Positions 54,791 through 62,813 of a DNA stretch of 64,000 bases are shown here, in pieces. The stretch lies in NCBI RefSeq assembly GCF_025960875.1, contig NZ_JAODLR010000007.1, positions 1-64,000 on the forward strand, in the 5' to 3' direction. How positions within the stretch are numbered: the stretch's first letter is position 1; the number at the start of each line of letters is the position of its first letter. The translations under genes were made by a program, and so were the position numbers. Source of the DNA: Crystallibacter permensis (lineage in GTDB: Bacteria; Actinomycetota; Actinomycetes; Actinomycetales; Micrococcaceae). Under the pieces are notes generated by a model. It saw nothing but the letters and a program-made list of their open reading frames with translations. It was not told the origin of the DNA and ran no database searches.

Positions 54791-56287
54791 TCAGTAGGGG
54801 CTGATGCTCCAGCCGTTAGCGTTTTGCATGTCGTACACGTCGGGTTCCACCACGTCGCCGATACCGGCGGTGAGCGGCATGAGCAGCAGCCGGTTGACGG
54901 CTTGTGACATGGCGTCGATGGTGTCGTCGTGGGATCCGTTGGGGAAGTTCTTCGCTTCCTCCACCAGTTCCTCGACGTTGGGCAGCAGGTCCGCGGTGGG
55001 GAGGACCACGTTGCCGGAGAACACGAGCGGGGAGACAGCGTTGGCGCGAGCCGTTTTGCTGCCCTCGGGTTCGATGGGGATGAGCCCCACGAGCGTGGAT
55101 TGCAGGGCGTTGATGATGGCCGGGCCGTTCGCCTTGTCCTCGATGAACTTGGCGACGGCTTGCGGCCACTTCGCGGACATCGTCTTGACTGCTTCGACTG
55201 AGGCGTTGAAGTTGAGCCGTTCGCGGACCATGTCCAGCAGGTAGCCTTTGGTGCCCACTCGGAGCCACACTTGCCCGACAACATAGTCGGATGACTGTTT
55301 GTCTTTGAACGTGAAGTCCCATGATTGGACGAGCTCTTGGTCGGGGCGTTCCATGCCGGGCACGGTGTGGCGCCCGTCCGCGTGGTCGATCCAGATGGGT
55401 TGTGTGTAGCGTGCCCATTCTGCGGGGAACACGCCGCCTTCGTCCGGGCTGGGTCGGCCTTGGTAGAGGGATGCCCAGGTGCGGGGCCCGGCGGTGGCTT
55501 TACGGTTCTCCCACTGCATCTGGGTCCTACCGCGGGCGCTGACCATGAATTCGCCGGGCTGGCGTCCGAGCGGGTCGGTTTCGCCTTTGTCTGGGCGGTG
55601 GTCGGCTTGGGCGGGGATGTTGAGGAACTTCCAGCCTGCAGCCTTGTCGCGGTCTAGGAGCCGGCCGGCGAGGTCGTCTTGGTGCCAGCGGGTGAGGATG
55701 ACGACGACGGGCGCGCCGGGTGCGAGGCGGGCGGATGCCGCGTCGGTCCACCAGTCCCACACATTGTCGCGGTAGACCTCGGAGTCGGCTTCTTTGCGGT
55801 CTTTGATGGGGTCGTCGATGATCATCATGTCGGAGGGTCGGCCGGTGACGCCGGCGCCGATACCAACACTGAGGACGCCGCCTTCGTGCCCTGCGACCTG
55901 CCACTCTGAGACGCTGCCGTTGTCGTTGGCGATGGTGAGGCCGATGTCGGGGTTTGAGGTGATCCTGTTGCGGATGGCGCGGCCGTTGCGGTTGGCGAGG
56001 CCTTGCGCGTAGGAGGCGGTGACGATGCGCAGGTCAGGGTTTTGGGTGAGCGCCCAGATGGGGAAGTCGTTGGCCACCCGCACGGACTTGCCCTCCTGGG
56101 GTGCCATGGAGATGATGAGCCGCGAATCGGGGGTGTTGAACGCTTCCACGAGCGCCGCGTCGATCAGGTCGAGGGCGGGGGTTTGAATGGTTTTGGGGTT
56201 CGTGGCTTTGGCGAGGTCGCCGGGGGTAGCCCATTTTGGTTCTACCGGTTCGAACATGCGGGCTACGCTCTCCCACATGTCGGTCAC
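54791..56287 (-). CDS. Terminase, large subunit
   Basis: TerL packages and cuts phage DNA. The 498-residue protein has an ATPase domain with Walker A APQEGKS (62-68) and Walker B MMIIDDP with acidic DD (158-159), the coupling motif (LTRWHQDD), and an RNase H-like nuclease with SWDFTFKD, EDKANGPAI and SHDDTIDA as metal-binding acids. It starts ten bases after a small zinc-ribbon gene. The putative small subunit is about 4.6 kb away, which is unusual. Confidence 0.96.
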   Translation of the reverse strand: MTDMWESVARMFEPVEPKWATPGDLAKATNPKTIQTPALDLIDAALVEAFNTPDSRLIISMAPQEGKSVRVANDFPIWALTQNPDLRIVTASYAQGLANRNGRAIRNRITSNPDIGLTIANDNGSVSEWQVAGHEGGVLSVGIGAGVTGRPSDMMIIDDPIKDRKEADSEVYRDNVWDWWTDAASARLAPGAPVVVILTRWHQDDLAGRLLDRDKAAGWKFLNIPAQADHRPDKGETDPLGRQPGEFMVSARGRTQMQWENRKATAGPRTWASLYQGRPSPDEGGVFPAEWARYTQPIWIDHADGRHTVPGMERPDQELVQSWDFTFKDKQSSDYVVGQVWLRVGTKGYLLDMVRERLNFNASVEAVKTMSAKWPQAVAKFIEDKANGPAIINALQSTLVGLIPIEPEGSKTARANAVSPLVFSGNVVLPTADLLPNVEELVEEAKNFPNGSHDDTIDAMSQAVNRLLLMPLTAGIGDVVEPDVYDMQNANGWSISPY

Positions 56288-56296
56288 GGGTGGCTC

Positions 56297-56497
56297 CTAG
56301 GCTGCGCGGTTGAGGCGTTTGATGGCTGCGTCGAGCATGCGGCAGGACATGCAGTTTTGGGCGCCGTGGCCTGCCGCGTGTGGGGCGTCGCAGTGCGGAC
56401 ATGACAGCCATTCGCCGGACGGGGATGTGAGCATGATGCGCCCGCATTTGCAGGTGACGGGGCGCATGTCCGCCGGTTCGGGGTCTTTGGTTGCCAT
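56297..56497 (-). CDS. Small zinc-ribbon protein
   Basis: The 66-residue protein carries CKCG...CPHC and a later CMSC, a zinc-ribbon or treble-clef pattern, followed by a short helix. A good ribosome binding site (GAGG) precedes the ATG. Placed just upstream of TerL, it might bind DNA or help packaging, but that is inference. Confidence 0.75.
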   Translation of the reverse strand: MATKDPEPADMRPVTCKCGRIMLTSPSGEWLSCPHCDAPHAAGHGAQNCMSCRMLDAAIKRLNRAA

Positions 56498-56710
56498 TGG
56501 GTGCCTCGCTTGACGTGGGAGGGGTGATTACCACATAGGGCCTGCCATACGTGGGTTTGTGGTAAGTGTTTGCCCGTTTCTTTGTGCTTCCGGTGAAGGC
56601 TGGGCGATAATCTCCGGTGAGTATGAAGCGCGGTAACGGGCGCTAACCGGTCGGCGTCGGTGCCGACTGACCTCACTAGCGGATCTTCATGAAAGACAGC
56701 CAAGAGTGAG
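56498..56710. other. Intergenic region, likely late promoter area
   Basis: No gene is seen between tRNA-Lys and the packaging genes. A GTCGGC/GCCGAC hairpin (56650-56667) is present. The start of the long minus-strand structural transcript may lie here, but no convincing -10 box was identified. Confidence 0.3.
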
Positions 56711-56782
56711 TGCCGCAGCAAGGGATCGAACCTTGGACCCGCGGATTAAAAGTCCGCTGCTCTACCACTGAGCTACTGGGGC
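56711..56782 (-). tRNA. Phage-borne tRNA-Lys(TTT)
   Basis: The reverse complement gives a 72-nt cloverleaf: D arm GCTCAGTGGTAGAGC, anticodon stem GCGGA/TCCGC with loop CTTTTAA (anticodon TTT), and T arm CAAGG-TTCGATC-CCTTG. The acceptor GCCCCAG/CTGCGGC pairs at six of seven positions, with a C4-C69 mismatch. No CCA is encoded. It sits between early and late phage genes. Confidence 0.93.
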
Positions 56783-57008
56783 TGGTGGGACGGTACTTTG
56801 CGCCTTTGCGACGTCGATGCCACCCTGCATGGGGCCTACGGGTGGGACTGTGGCATACAAAGCTTGACCGGCCCTTCGACCGTCCCGGCCGGCGTCTCAC
56901 GACGTGCGGCGTTGCGCTTGACCCTGCGCGGGAGATAGGGCCACCTAGCCTTTCAACTCGGCTGTACCTTATCCGTAACCATCCTGCGCGGTAGCGGTGC
57001 GCGTGAGG
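56783..57008. other. Intergenic region, no gene seen
   Basis: The stretch upstream of tRNA-Lys has no open frame with a ribosome binding site. A promoter for tRNA-Lys and the late genes could lie here, but I see no clear box. An A/T-poor GACCGGCC palindrome-like area (near 56870-56895) is the only structure noted. Confidence 0.3.
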
Positions 57009-57239
57009 TTAGGTCTTCGGGGTCCAACGCAACGAGATGGGGCGCGAGCGATACACGCCGCCTTCGTCCTCGTCGTAGTCCAGGCTGATGCCACGATGGC
57101 CGGAATGCATTTCCGGTTGACTCGTGTACGCGTGTGCGTGCTCGGCTTGGCTGAACACATCACCCTGCGGTGCGTCCCCGGTCTGGTTGTTGGCTGCGTA
57201 CGCTTCCAGTGCGGCGCAGAGTGCCCGATAGAGGCGCAT
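57009..57239 (-). CDS. Small hypothetical phage protein
   Basis: The 76-residue protein (MRLYRALCAALEAYAANNQ) has an N-terminal helix, an acidic LDYDEDEGG patch and a basic C-terminus. It begins nine bases after the metallophosphoesterase stop with a good AGGAG ribosome binding site, so it is co-transcribed. I do not recognise the family. Confidence 0.7.
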   Translation of the reverse strand: MRLYRALCAALEAYAANNQTGDAPQGDVFSQAEHAHAYTSQPEMHSGHRGISLDYDEDEGGVYRSRPISLRWTPKT

Positions 57240-57248
57240 ACGAGACTC

Positions 57249-58583
57249 CTAGAAGATGCGGTAGTGTTCCCAACCGCCGGGCAACTGTGAGCCAGCGACG
57301 AACGTGGTAACACCGGGACGCGAGTACATGCCCGACTGGTCCAAGAAATACTTGGAACCAGGATCCACGGTGGTGGCCTGGATGCGCGTGTATGGTCCGT
57401 AGTCTTTTACGTCCGCGTGGTGTTTGTGGGCGGTGAACCACAGTTCGGGGATGAACCGGCGGGCTTGGGTGAGGTACTGGGATTGTTTGGCGAGCCAGTT
57501 CTCTTCGTTGCCGCTGATCTTGTGCCCGTGCGCGGAAGCAATGTTGAGGCCGGACGCGGTGAATGTGGTGATCATTTCGTCGCGGGGGATCACCCATTCG
57601 ATGCGGGACAGATCGGGGTGGAGGTTGCACACGACTTTGAGGGTGTCGCCGATGAGCCCGGTGGCGTTGTCGGCGTCGTCGGTGACGTTGGTCTTCCCGG
57701 CGCCCCGGGCCAGTTGCCCGTGGTTGCACATGCAGGCGGCGTAGGTGGCCGTGTGGAACATGGGGACCAGTGTGCGGATCCATTGCATGTTGACTTCGAG
57801 GGCGAGGCTGATTTGGTCGCGGGTGTTGAGGTCAACTGTGTGTGTTTGGGATGCGTAGGATCCTTGGACGCCTTCGGTGTGGTCGCCGAGGTTGACCAGT
57901 GCGAGGTGTTGGAGGTTGACGCCCTGCCCGCGCAACTGTTCGATGTGCCCGGTGACGCCTTCAAGCGCCTTGTTGAGCCGGCGGAGTGTGCCGGGGGTGC
58001 CGTCGCCTTCACCTTTACCCAACTGTAGGTCTGCGAGGCCCACCACGTAGGAGAGCCCGGGCCCGGCGTGCGTTGCCGGGCGTGTAGTGGGGGTCCATGC
58101 GCGCAAATGGTTGATGATGTCCTGCGTGTCGGGTCCGGCCTGCGTGATGCGGCGGAAGGACGCCCGGTAGGAGAACAGGTTGACGATGTCGCGGGTGCCG
58201 TCTTCGAGTGCCTTGGACTGTTGCCAGGTGGAGACGCGCACGGTGTCGCCGACTACCTCGAATGCTTGGGGGTCGAGGTTGAAGCGTTGGAAGATGTGCG
58301 TCCAGTCGGTGACTGGTTCGGTGGTTTGGACGTCAATGAATTCGCCGCCGTCTTTGGTGACGTCTGCTTTGCCGGTGAGTGTCGGCTCGGCTGTCACTGG
58401 GGCGGTTGGCTTGGCTTCGCGGTGGCACATGCAGACGCCGGCGCGGTGGTCTTTGATGGATGTGAGGCCAACAACGATGCCGTTGCCGCGGAGGTGTTCG
58501 CGGATCCTATGGGCGCCGTACCCGTCAGGGATGGGGATGTTGGTGGTGGCTTTCGCGTATTTGCACTTCATCGTGCCGCTCAC
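57249..58583 (-). CDS. Calcineurin-like metallophosphoesterase
   Basis: The 444-residue protein has an N-terminal DNA-binding-like segment (IPIPDGYGAHRIREHLRGNG) and a metallophosphoesterase domain. Its metal motifs appear in order: LADLQLGK (D185), LGDHTEG (D234), NHGQ (N287, H288), SAHGHK (H352, H354) and AHKHH (H386, H388). Actinophages often carry this family beside the packaging genes; it may act as a nuclease or DNA-end enzyme, which is not proven. GTG at 58583 is used; an ATG at 58571 is also possible. Two operator-like repeats lie just upstream. Confidence 0.85.
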   Translation of the reverse strand: MSGTMKCKYAKATTNIPIPDGYGAHRIREHLRGNGIVVGLTSIKDHRAGVCMCHREAKPTAPVTAEPTLTGKADVTKDGGEFIDVQTTEPVTDWTHIFQRFNLDPQAFEVVGDTVRVSTWQQSKALEDGTRDIVNLFSYRASFRRITQAGPDTQDIINHLRAWTPTTRPATHAGPGLSYVVGLADLQLGKGEGDGTPGTLRRLNKALEGVTGHIEQLRGQGVNLQHLALVNLGDHTEGVQGSYASQTHTVDLNTRDQISLALEVNMQWIRTLVPMFHTATYAACMCNHGQLARGAGKTNVTDDADNATGLIGDTLKVVCNLHPDLSRIEWVIPRDEMITTFTASGLNIASAHGHKISGNEENWLAKQSQYLTQARRFIPELWFTAHKHHADVKDYGPYTRIQATTVDPGSKYFLDQSGMYSRPGVTTFVAGSQLPGGWEHYRIF

Positions 58584-58603
58584 CCCTCGTTCCCCGGAAG
58601 TCT

Positions 58604-58632
58604 CAGGGCGCCCCGGTTGATCAGGGCGCCCC
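58604..58632. repeat. Pair of direct repeats containing palindromic GGGCGCCC
   Basis: TCAGGGCGCCCC occurs twice with a period of 18 bases. Since GGGCGCCC is a palindrome, the two copies can also pair into a 7-bp stem, and on the plus strand TATATTTTGTT follows. It is either a pair of operator sites upstream of the metallophosphoesterase or a terminator. The rest of 58584-58835 holds no gene. Confidence 0.5.
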
Positions 58633-58835
58633 TATATTTTGTTGTTGCCTGCCCTAGTTATCAGCCGTGGGCATGGCTGAGGCCCCGGAGCGCTTGTGGG
58701 GGGACACATTGTGCGCTTCTACGGGGCCTCGTGTGCGGGGGAGTGGGGGTTTCCCAGCCACTTTTCGCACTATGAACAGACTACGGGGACAAACGATTCA
58801 TTGTCAACTACTGATTGTGAGAACCGCTATTGCTG

Positions 58836-59045
58836 TTAGGGATCGGCCAGCATCTCCAGTTCGCGTGAAAGCTGCGCCGCGAGCAGCGGCGCAGCTGCTC
58901 TGAGAGCAGTCCGAGCTTGGCTGCGCCAGTACGCCACCGAGATTTGCGGTAGCCCTTCCCATGCTTTCTGCACGTCTCCGCCGAACACTTGACGGCCGAA
59001 CATGGCAACAGCGGCTGCCTCGATAGCTTCGTCTGTGATACTCAT
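58836..59045 (-). CDS. Small hypothetical phage protein
   Basis: The 69-residue protein (MSITDEAIEAAAVAMFG) is all-helical, with the phrase AWEGLPQISVAYWRSQARTAL that recurs in small actinophage and actinobacterial proteins. It overlaps the gene before it by four bases. The function is unknown. Confidence 0.7.
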   Translation of the reverse strand: MSITDEAIEAAAVAMFGRQVFGGDVQKAWEGLPQISVAYWRSQARTALRAAAPLLAAQLSRELEMLADP

Positions 59046-59296
59046 TTCTTGATTATCCCTTCATCCAGTAAATCGGCTTCGTAGCGGTACATGGCGGTGA
59101 GTAGCATTTGGCGGGGGTTGATGGCGCCGGTGGCTTTGGTGAGTTTCATGAGGGTGCGGAGGTGTGGGCCTTTGAAGCTGATGTTGAAGTGGGCTTTCTT
59201 CTCCCGCGGCAGCATGTTGCCGTTCCCGGGGTTTTCTGGTGTCCCGCGAGAGTGTTGGCCTTGTTTCGGCGCGTTATTGCCGGTCGCGCCGCTCAT
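59042..59296 (-). CDS. Small hypothetical protein, possible ribbon-helix-helix
   Basis: The 84-residue protein has a disordered Gly/Asn/Pro-rich start and a C-terminal half, AHFNISFKGPHLRTLMKLTK then RQMLLTAMYRYEADLL, that reads as one strand followed by two helices. That is a ribbon-helix-helix layout, so it may bind DNA. It overlaps both neighbours by four bases. Confidence 0.65.
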   Translation of the reverse strand: MSGATGNNAPKQGQHSRGTPENPGNGNMLPREKKAHFNISFKGPHLRTLMKLTKATGAINPRQMLLTAMYRYEADLLDEGIIKK

Positions 59297-59676
59297 GTCA
59301 GCGGCTCCCAGATGACAGTGACGGGCAGTGCAATGTCGTCGTCTGCTAGGTCTGGTGCTCCGGCGCAGCGCCAGTCATTGTTCCTTGATAGGAGTGACCA
59401 GCGCTCCCACACATACTCGTCGGCGTCACGAATAACCGTGTCCATCGGCAGTGCGTCGAGTTCTTCCGCCGTGGTGATGGTTCGCGGCTTGCGGTAGCCG
59501 GCTGCAAGGGTGGCTTCGGCGAGGTCAGCGCCCATCACGTCGTCGCCCGGGCTGTACGTTTCCTCGATTGTTGTGTCTATGAGTTGCGCTAGTTGCTGGG
59601 CGGGCGTAGGGACTGCTTCGCTCACTGGCCCGCCAAAGCCAAGTGCGGAAATTGCGGCCTCGATTGGCTTGCTCAT
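59293..59676 (-). CDS. Hypothetical phage protein
   Basis: From the ATG at 59676 (AGAGGA upstream) the protein has 127 residues. Its C-terminal half (TAEELDALPMDTVIRDADEYVWERW, then a short beta-rich end VTVIWEPLT) resembles a small domain common in Arthrobacter and Mycobacterium phage proteins of unknown role. The longer frame overlaps the HTH gene. Confidence 0.7.
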   Translation of the reverse strand: MSKPIEAAISALGFGGPVSEAVPTPAQQLAQLIDTTIEETYSPGDDVMGADLAEATLAAGYRKPRTITTAEELDALPMDTVIRDADEYVWERWSLLSRNNDWRCAGAPDLADDDIALPVTVIWEPLT

Positions 59677-60452
59677 GCTATCCTCTTTCCTGCTGCTGTC
59701 TCGGTGTAGTAGTCGTACACGGCGGCCGGGGTGACGCCGAGTGTTCGCGTGGCGATGTGGCACATGGTCGGAACCTTGCCGCGTTGCACCCACTTCTTAG
59801 CCCGTTCCAACGGGATCCTGGCATGCCCGGACTCTTTGAGCGCCCGGAGGACCAGTGGGAGCGGGGCGACGACGTGCCACGATTCTTTGATCATCCACAC
59901 TTGCTGGCCCTTGACATCGAACTCTTGGCCGCAGGTGTCGCACCGGCCGATGGTGGCGTGTTCGAATGCTTTCAGGATGCCGGGGCATTCTTCGTCCCAG
60001 CAGTCGCCGAGCGTGATTTTGTGTGCAGCGCGGTCTGTTGCGGACCGGAGTTTGTTGAGCCATGCGGTCAAATCGTCGAGCAGTTGGCCGGCGTCGGTCC
60101 ACCCGGTGATCTGTTGTAGTTGGGTGGGGAGCATGATCCAGGCTGCGAGGACGTGGGGTTCGCCGATGGGTGCGATCCCGTTGAGCCGGCGCGCCCATGA
60201 GCGGAGAAACAGGCGGAAGGCTTGCGCTTTGTCCAACGCATCGAGGTTCAACGGTTCGCGTGATCCGGCGTGGTTGCCGCCGCCACCGGGGGATGATGCG
60301 GCCCGGTCCCGCCGTTCGAGCGTGGTGACGAGGTCGGCCCACACGCCGGTGACCTCAGCGAGACGGTACTCGAGGGTGAGGGTGTCGCCGGGACAGAGGT
60401 GGATGCCGTCGGGGGTTGCCGCCCCGCAACCATTGGCCGTGCACTCACTCAC
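59673..60452 (-). CDS. Helix-turn-helix zinc-binding phage protein
   Basis: The 259-residue protein starts MSECTANGCGAATPDGIHLC, with a short Cys cluster. It has a long helical middle, a zinc-ribbon CWDEECPG...CDTCGQEF (about 160-190), and a C-terminal helix-turn-helix with LERAKKWVQRGKVPTMCHIA. Such proteins are widespread in actinophages and probably regulate transcription. It overlaps its neighbours at both ends. Confidence 0.8.
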   Translation of the reverse strand: MSECTANGCGAATPDGIHLCPGDTLTLEYRLAEVTGVWADLVTTLERRDRAASSPGGGGNHAGSREPLNLDALDKAQAFRLFLRSWARRLNGIAPIGEPHVLAAWIMLPTQLQQITGWTDAGQLLDDLTAWLNKLRSATDRAAHKITLGDCWDEECPGILKAFEHATIGRCDTCGQEFDVKGQQVWMIKESWHVVAPLPLVLRALKESGHARIPLERAKKWVQRGKVPTMCHIATRTLGVTPAAVYDYYTETAAGKRIA

Positions 60453-60849
60453 TGGCAGGCTCCTGTGATGGGATCAACGGCGCCCACATCTTCCGCATGT
60501 ACTCGGCATGTGGCAGCAACCATGCGCGCACGGCGTCCTCCTCGTTCGGCGTTACGGCTATGACGGACCGGGCCATGATGCCCTTGCGTGGCATCATCCA
60601 GAACAGTTCCAGCTCGTGGCCTTCTTTACCGTCGGGGTAGTCCTCCGGGTAGTCGATGTGCCATGCGTGCCAGTCCCAGCGGTAGAGGAAGTTGAGCCCC
60701 ATGATTGCGCCATGCATGCTGTCGCCGTCGACGAAGCCGGCCCATGAATCGAACCGGTTGATGTACGGGCTTTGCTGCATGCCGTTGCCCCAGAATGAAC
60801 CTTCCGGGCCGTAGAAGTCATGCTCGTGTTCCCATAGGCGATTGCTCAT
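60445..60849 (-). CDS. Hypothetical phage protein
   Basis: From the ATG at 60849 (AAAGGGG upstream) the protein has 134 residues: MSNRLWEHEHDFYGPEGSFW, DSWAGFVDGDS and WHIDYPEDYPDGKEGHELELFWM. It is rich in Trp, Asp and His with a PRKG..ARSVI segment. The family is common in Arthrobacter phages but has no known role. Confidence 0.7.
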   Translation of the reverse strand: MSNRLWEHEHDFYGPEGSFWGNGMQQSPYINRFDSWAGFVDGDSMHGAIMGLNFLYRWDWHAWHIDYPEDYPDGKEGHELELFWMMPRKGIMARSVIAVTPNEEDAVRAWLLPHAEYMRKMWAPLIPSQEPASE

Positions 60850-60921
60850 GGTTTTCCCCTTTGGCTGATAACTGCTGATATGTTCCATTCTATACCAGTA
60901 GTAGCGGTGGCGGGCATGGTC

Positions 60922-61539
60922 TCACCCGCTGATGGACCTCAGTATGGGTGGCACAACCTGGGGGATGAGCGCACGCTGATCCGGTGTGAGTTGCATGGCG
61001 GACAGGATCCGGTTGATCACATCAGCGACCTGCGCCGCCTGCCGCTCCTGCAAAGCGAGAGTACGTTCCTCAATCCCCGCCTTCAACGCCATCGAGGACC
61101 ACTTCACGATCTGATCCTCAACCTCGTTCAACAGTTTATACCATGCGTTCAGGTCGGCTTTGAACGTCTGCTTATCAATCGGACCCTCAGGGCCTACACC
61201 TGTTTCGTGCTGGGCTAAACCCCACACGAGTTCTTCCTCTTTGAGCTCCCGGACCTTGGACCGCAACCATTCGCGTTCCGCGTACTTGGCTTGGATGATG
61301 TTCAGGATCATCTCAATGGGGTGTTCACGGGGGGCGTCGGGGTCTATTTGACCGAGGATCACGCGTGCATCCGCCAATCGTTTGGTTTGTGGTGCTTTGC
61401 CGCCGTGCCGCCAGCACCTGTCGCCGCCTTTGATGGGCGGGGATTTGTCTGGTTCGCCGTTCTTTTTCTTGGCGCCGCAGATGACTTTCCCGTTGACAAC
61501 CTGGCCGGGCGCGTACTTCGGGTCACCCTTGTATGCCAT
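60922..61539 (-). CDS. Putative small terminase subunit
   Basis: The 205-residue protein has an N-terminal zinc motif (VICGAKKKNG...GGDRCWRHGGKAPQ) and a helical body, EREWLRSKVRELKEEELVWG and VKWSSMALKAGIEERTLAL, then LTPDQRALIPQVV. This layout is found in small terminases and related proteins of many actinophages. It is far from TerL (about 4.6 kb), so a role as another HNH/HGG-type protein cannot be excluded. Confidence 0.65.
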   Translation of the reverse strand: MAYKGDPKYAPGQVVNGKVICGAKKKNGEPDKSPPIKGGDRCWRHGGKAPQTKRLADARVILGQIDPDAPREHPIEMILNIIQAKYAEREWLRSKVRELKEEELVWGLAQHETGVGPEGPIDKQTFKADLNAWYKLLNEVEDQIVKWSSMALKAGIEERTLALQERQAAQVADVINRILSAMQLTPDQRALIPQVVPPILRSISG

Positions 61540-61774
61540 TGGGTTCCTCCTGGTAGGCGTGGATGATGTTCCCGCCGGGGCTTATGCGTGTGGCGAGCTC
61601 GAACCTTATCCAATCGACGTCTCCCATGTGGCGGGGGCGGTCCATGAGTTCGGCCCGGTCGTAGGGTACGCCGGTTAGCTTCACGCCGTAGGCCCAATGG
61701 CGGGTGCCGTCACTGTCGAGGCAGCCTTGTGGGTTGGCGGTGCGGTGGTAGATGCGTGCGATGCTTTCAGCCAT
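61523..61774 (-). CDS. Small hypothetical phage protein
   Basis: The 83-residue protein (MAESIARIYHRTANPQGCL) has a beta-rich middle, HWAYGVKLTGVPYDRAELM, and overlaps the terminase-like gene by 17 bases. It belongs to the tight early operon, where ATG and stop codons overlap. The function is unknown. Confidence 0.65.
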   Translation of the reverse strand: MAESIARIYHRTANPQGCLDSDGTRHWAYGVKLTGVPYDRAELMDRPRHMGDVDWIRFELATRISPGGNIIHAYQEEPNGIQG

Positions 61775-62006
61775 GCCGTGCCCTCCTATCCGCGTATGCC
61801 AGAGCGCGCTTGTGGTCTTTGAGTGGGAAGTTCCGGTCGGGGCGTGGCACGGTGTCGCCCGAATGGAACCACGCAGTGTAGGTGGAGGCTGGCGCCGCTA
61901 CATGCCACATGTGGTGCCGCCGGTAGACGCGCCATTTCTCGGATTCGGGGCGGTGCCGGATGCGGGCGAGCGGGTTACCGCCGGGCAGGTACTTGAGGTC
62001 AGGCAA
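61767..62006 (-). CDS. Small hypothetical phage protein
   Basis: The 79-residue protein (MPDLKYLPGGNPLARIRHR) is basic with many aromatic residues: WRVYRRHHMWHVAAPASTYTAWFHSGDTV. The pattern resembles small phage proteins with a WHV...FxxxxxA motif in actinophages. It overlaps both neighbours by eight bases. Confidence 0.65.
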   Translation of the reverse strand: MPDLKYLPGGNPLARIRHRPESEKWRVYRRHHMWHVAAPASTYTAWFHSGDTVPRPDRNFPLKDHKRALAYADRRARHG

Positions 62007-62454
62007 GGTATCCGCCTTTCGCCGGGAAGAACGAGTCCCCGGCGTGGTTGGGATTGCCGCCGTGCAGGATCGTGCGCATCCGCTGCGTGAACGCGCTCAT
62101 GTCCGGTGCGATGTCCACCTCGACTGTCTGCGTGTACCTGTCGTCGAAGTCCCGTTGTTCTTCCATGAACGTGAGCAGGGTGAGGGCGTGGAAAGCAACA
62201 GCGGCCATATGCGGGGACTGGGTTTCTTCGTCAATGTCCTCGCCGCCCCAGAACGCGTTCAGGTGGCGTTGCAAAGCTGCGTAGGACTTGGACCATTCGT
62301 AGCCGCGCCGCCAGTTGTGGGCAGCGTATTTCCTTGCCCCGATGCCGTAGTGGCGTGCAACGGCGGCGAGCGCTCCGGTGGGGATGAGGTCGTAGCGTTC
62401 GTCTTTGGTGCCTTTCTCACCGCCGGTGGATGAGGTGGTGCGCACCTCGCTCAT
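61999..62454 (-). CDS. dATP/dGTP diphosphohydrolase N-terminal-domain protein (DUF5664)
   Basis: The 151-residue protein has the domain signature of PF18909: RYDLIPTGALAAVARHYGIG, then KYAAHNWRRG and RHLNAFWGGEDID, with H-x-A-A-V-A-F-H-A-L-T-L. The metal-binding acids lie in GEDIDEE and the following histidine. In phages such proteins hydrolyse dNTPs, biasing pools toward the phage. The C-terminal 60 residues are not conserved. Confidence 0.85.
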   Translation of the reverse strand: MSEVRTTSSTGGEKGTKDERYDLIPTGALAAVARHYGIGARKYAAHNWRRGYEWSKSYAALQRHLNAFWGGEDIDEETQSPHMAAVAFHALTLLTFMEEQRDFDDRYTQTVEVDIAPDMSAFTQRMRTILHGGNPNHAGDSFFPAKGGYLA

Positions 62455-62813
62455 ACTGTCACCTCGGCACGATCGAACAGCCGGTAGCCATGCGCCGGTA
62501 TGCCTAGCGCGTTCGCCAGTGCCACCTCAGCGTTGGCGCCCTTTGACCTGGTCCAGCCGGGCAGGAGCGCGACGGCTTCGGCATGATCGCAAATCCAAGA
62601 CAGATCATCTTTGAGTGCTGCCCGCAGGTCGAACCCGTGTTCTGCTGCATCGTGCCCGTTGGATCCTTCCGGGTTGTATCCGTTGTCGCGGTCGTTTTCG
62701 GCGGGGGAGAACACTTCGTGGCCGAGTTCGCGGAGGTGTGCGGCGGCGGCGTCGAAGGCGGGGAAGTTGTAGTTGGGGAGCCCTGTCATGGGGCCGGCAA
62801 GGTAGATTTTCAA
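62451..62813 (-). CDS. DUF4406-type nucleoside deoxyribosyltransferase-like protein
   Basis: Starting at TTG 62813, with AAGGAAG about ten bases upstream, the protein has 120 residues: MKIYLAGPMTGLPNYNFPAF, DAAAAHLRELGHEVFSPAE, SNGHDAAEHGFDLRAALKDD and ALLPGWTRSKGANAEVALANA. This is DUF4406, related to nucleoside 2-deoxyribosyltransferases. It may act with the neighbouring diphosphohydrolase on nucleotides. Overlaps of four bases occur at both ends. Confidence 0.85.
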   Translation of the reverse strand: MKIYLAGPMTGLPNYNFPAFDAAAAHLRELGHEVFSPAENDRDNGYNPEGSNGHDAAEHGFDLRAALKDDLSWICDHAEAVALLPGWTRSKGANAEVALANALGIPAHGYRLFDRAEVTV

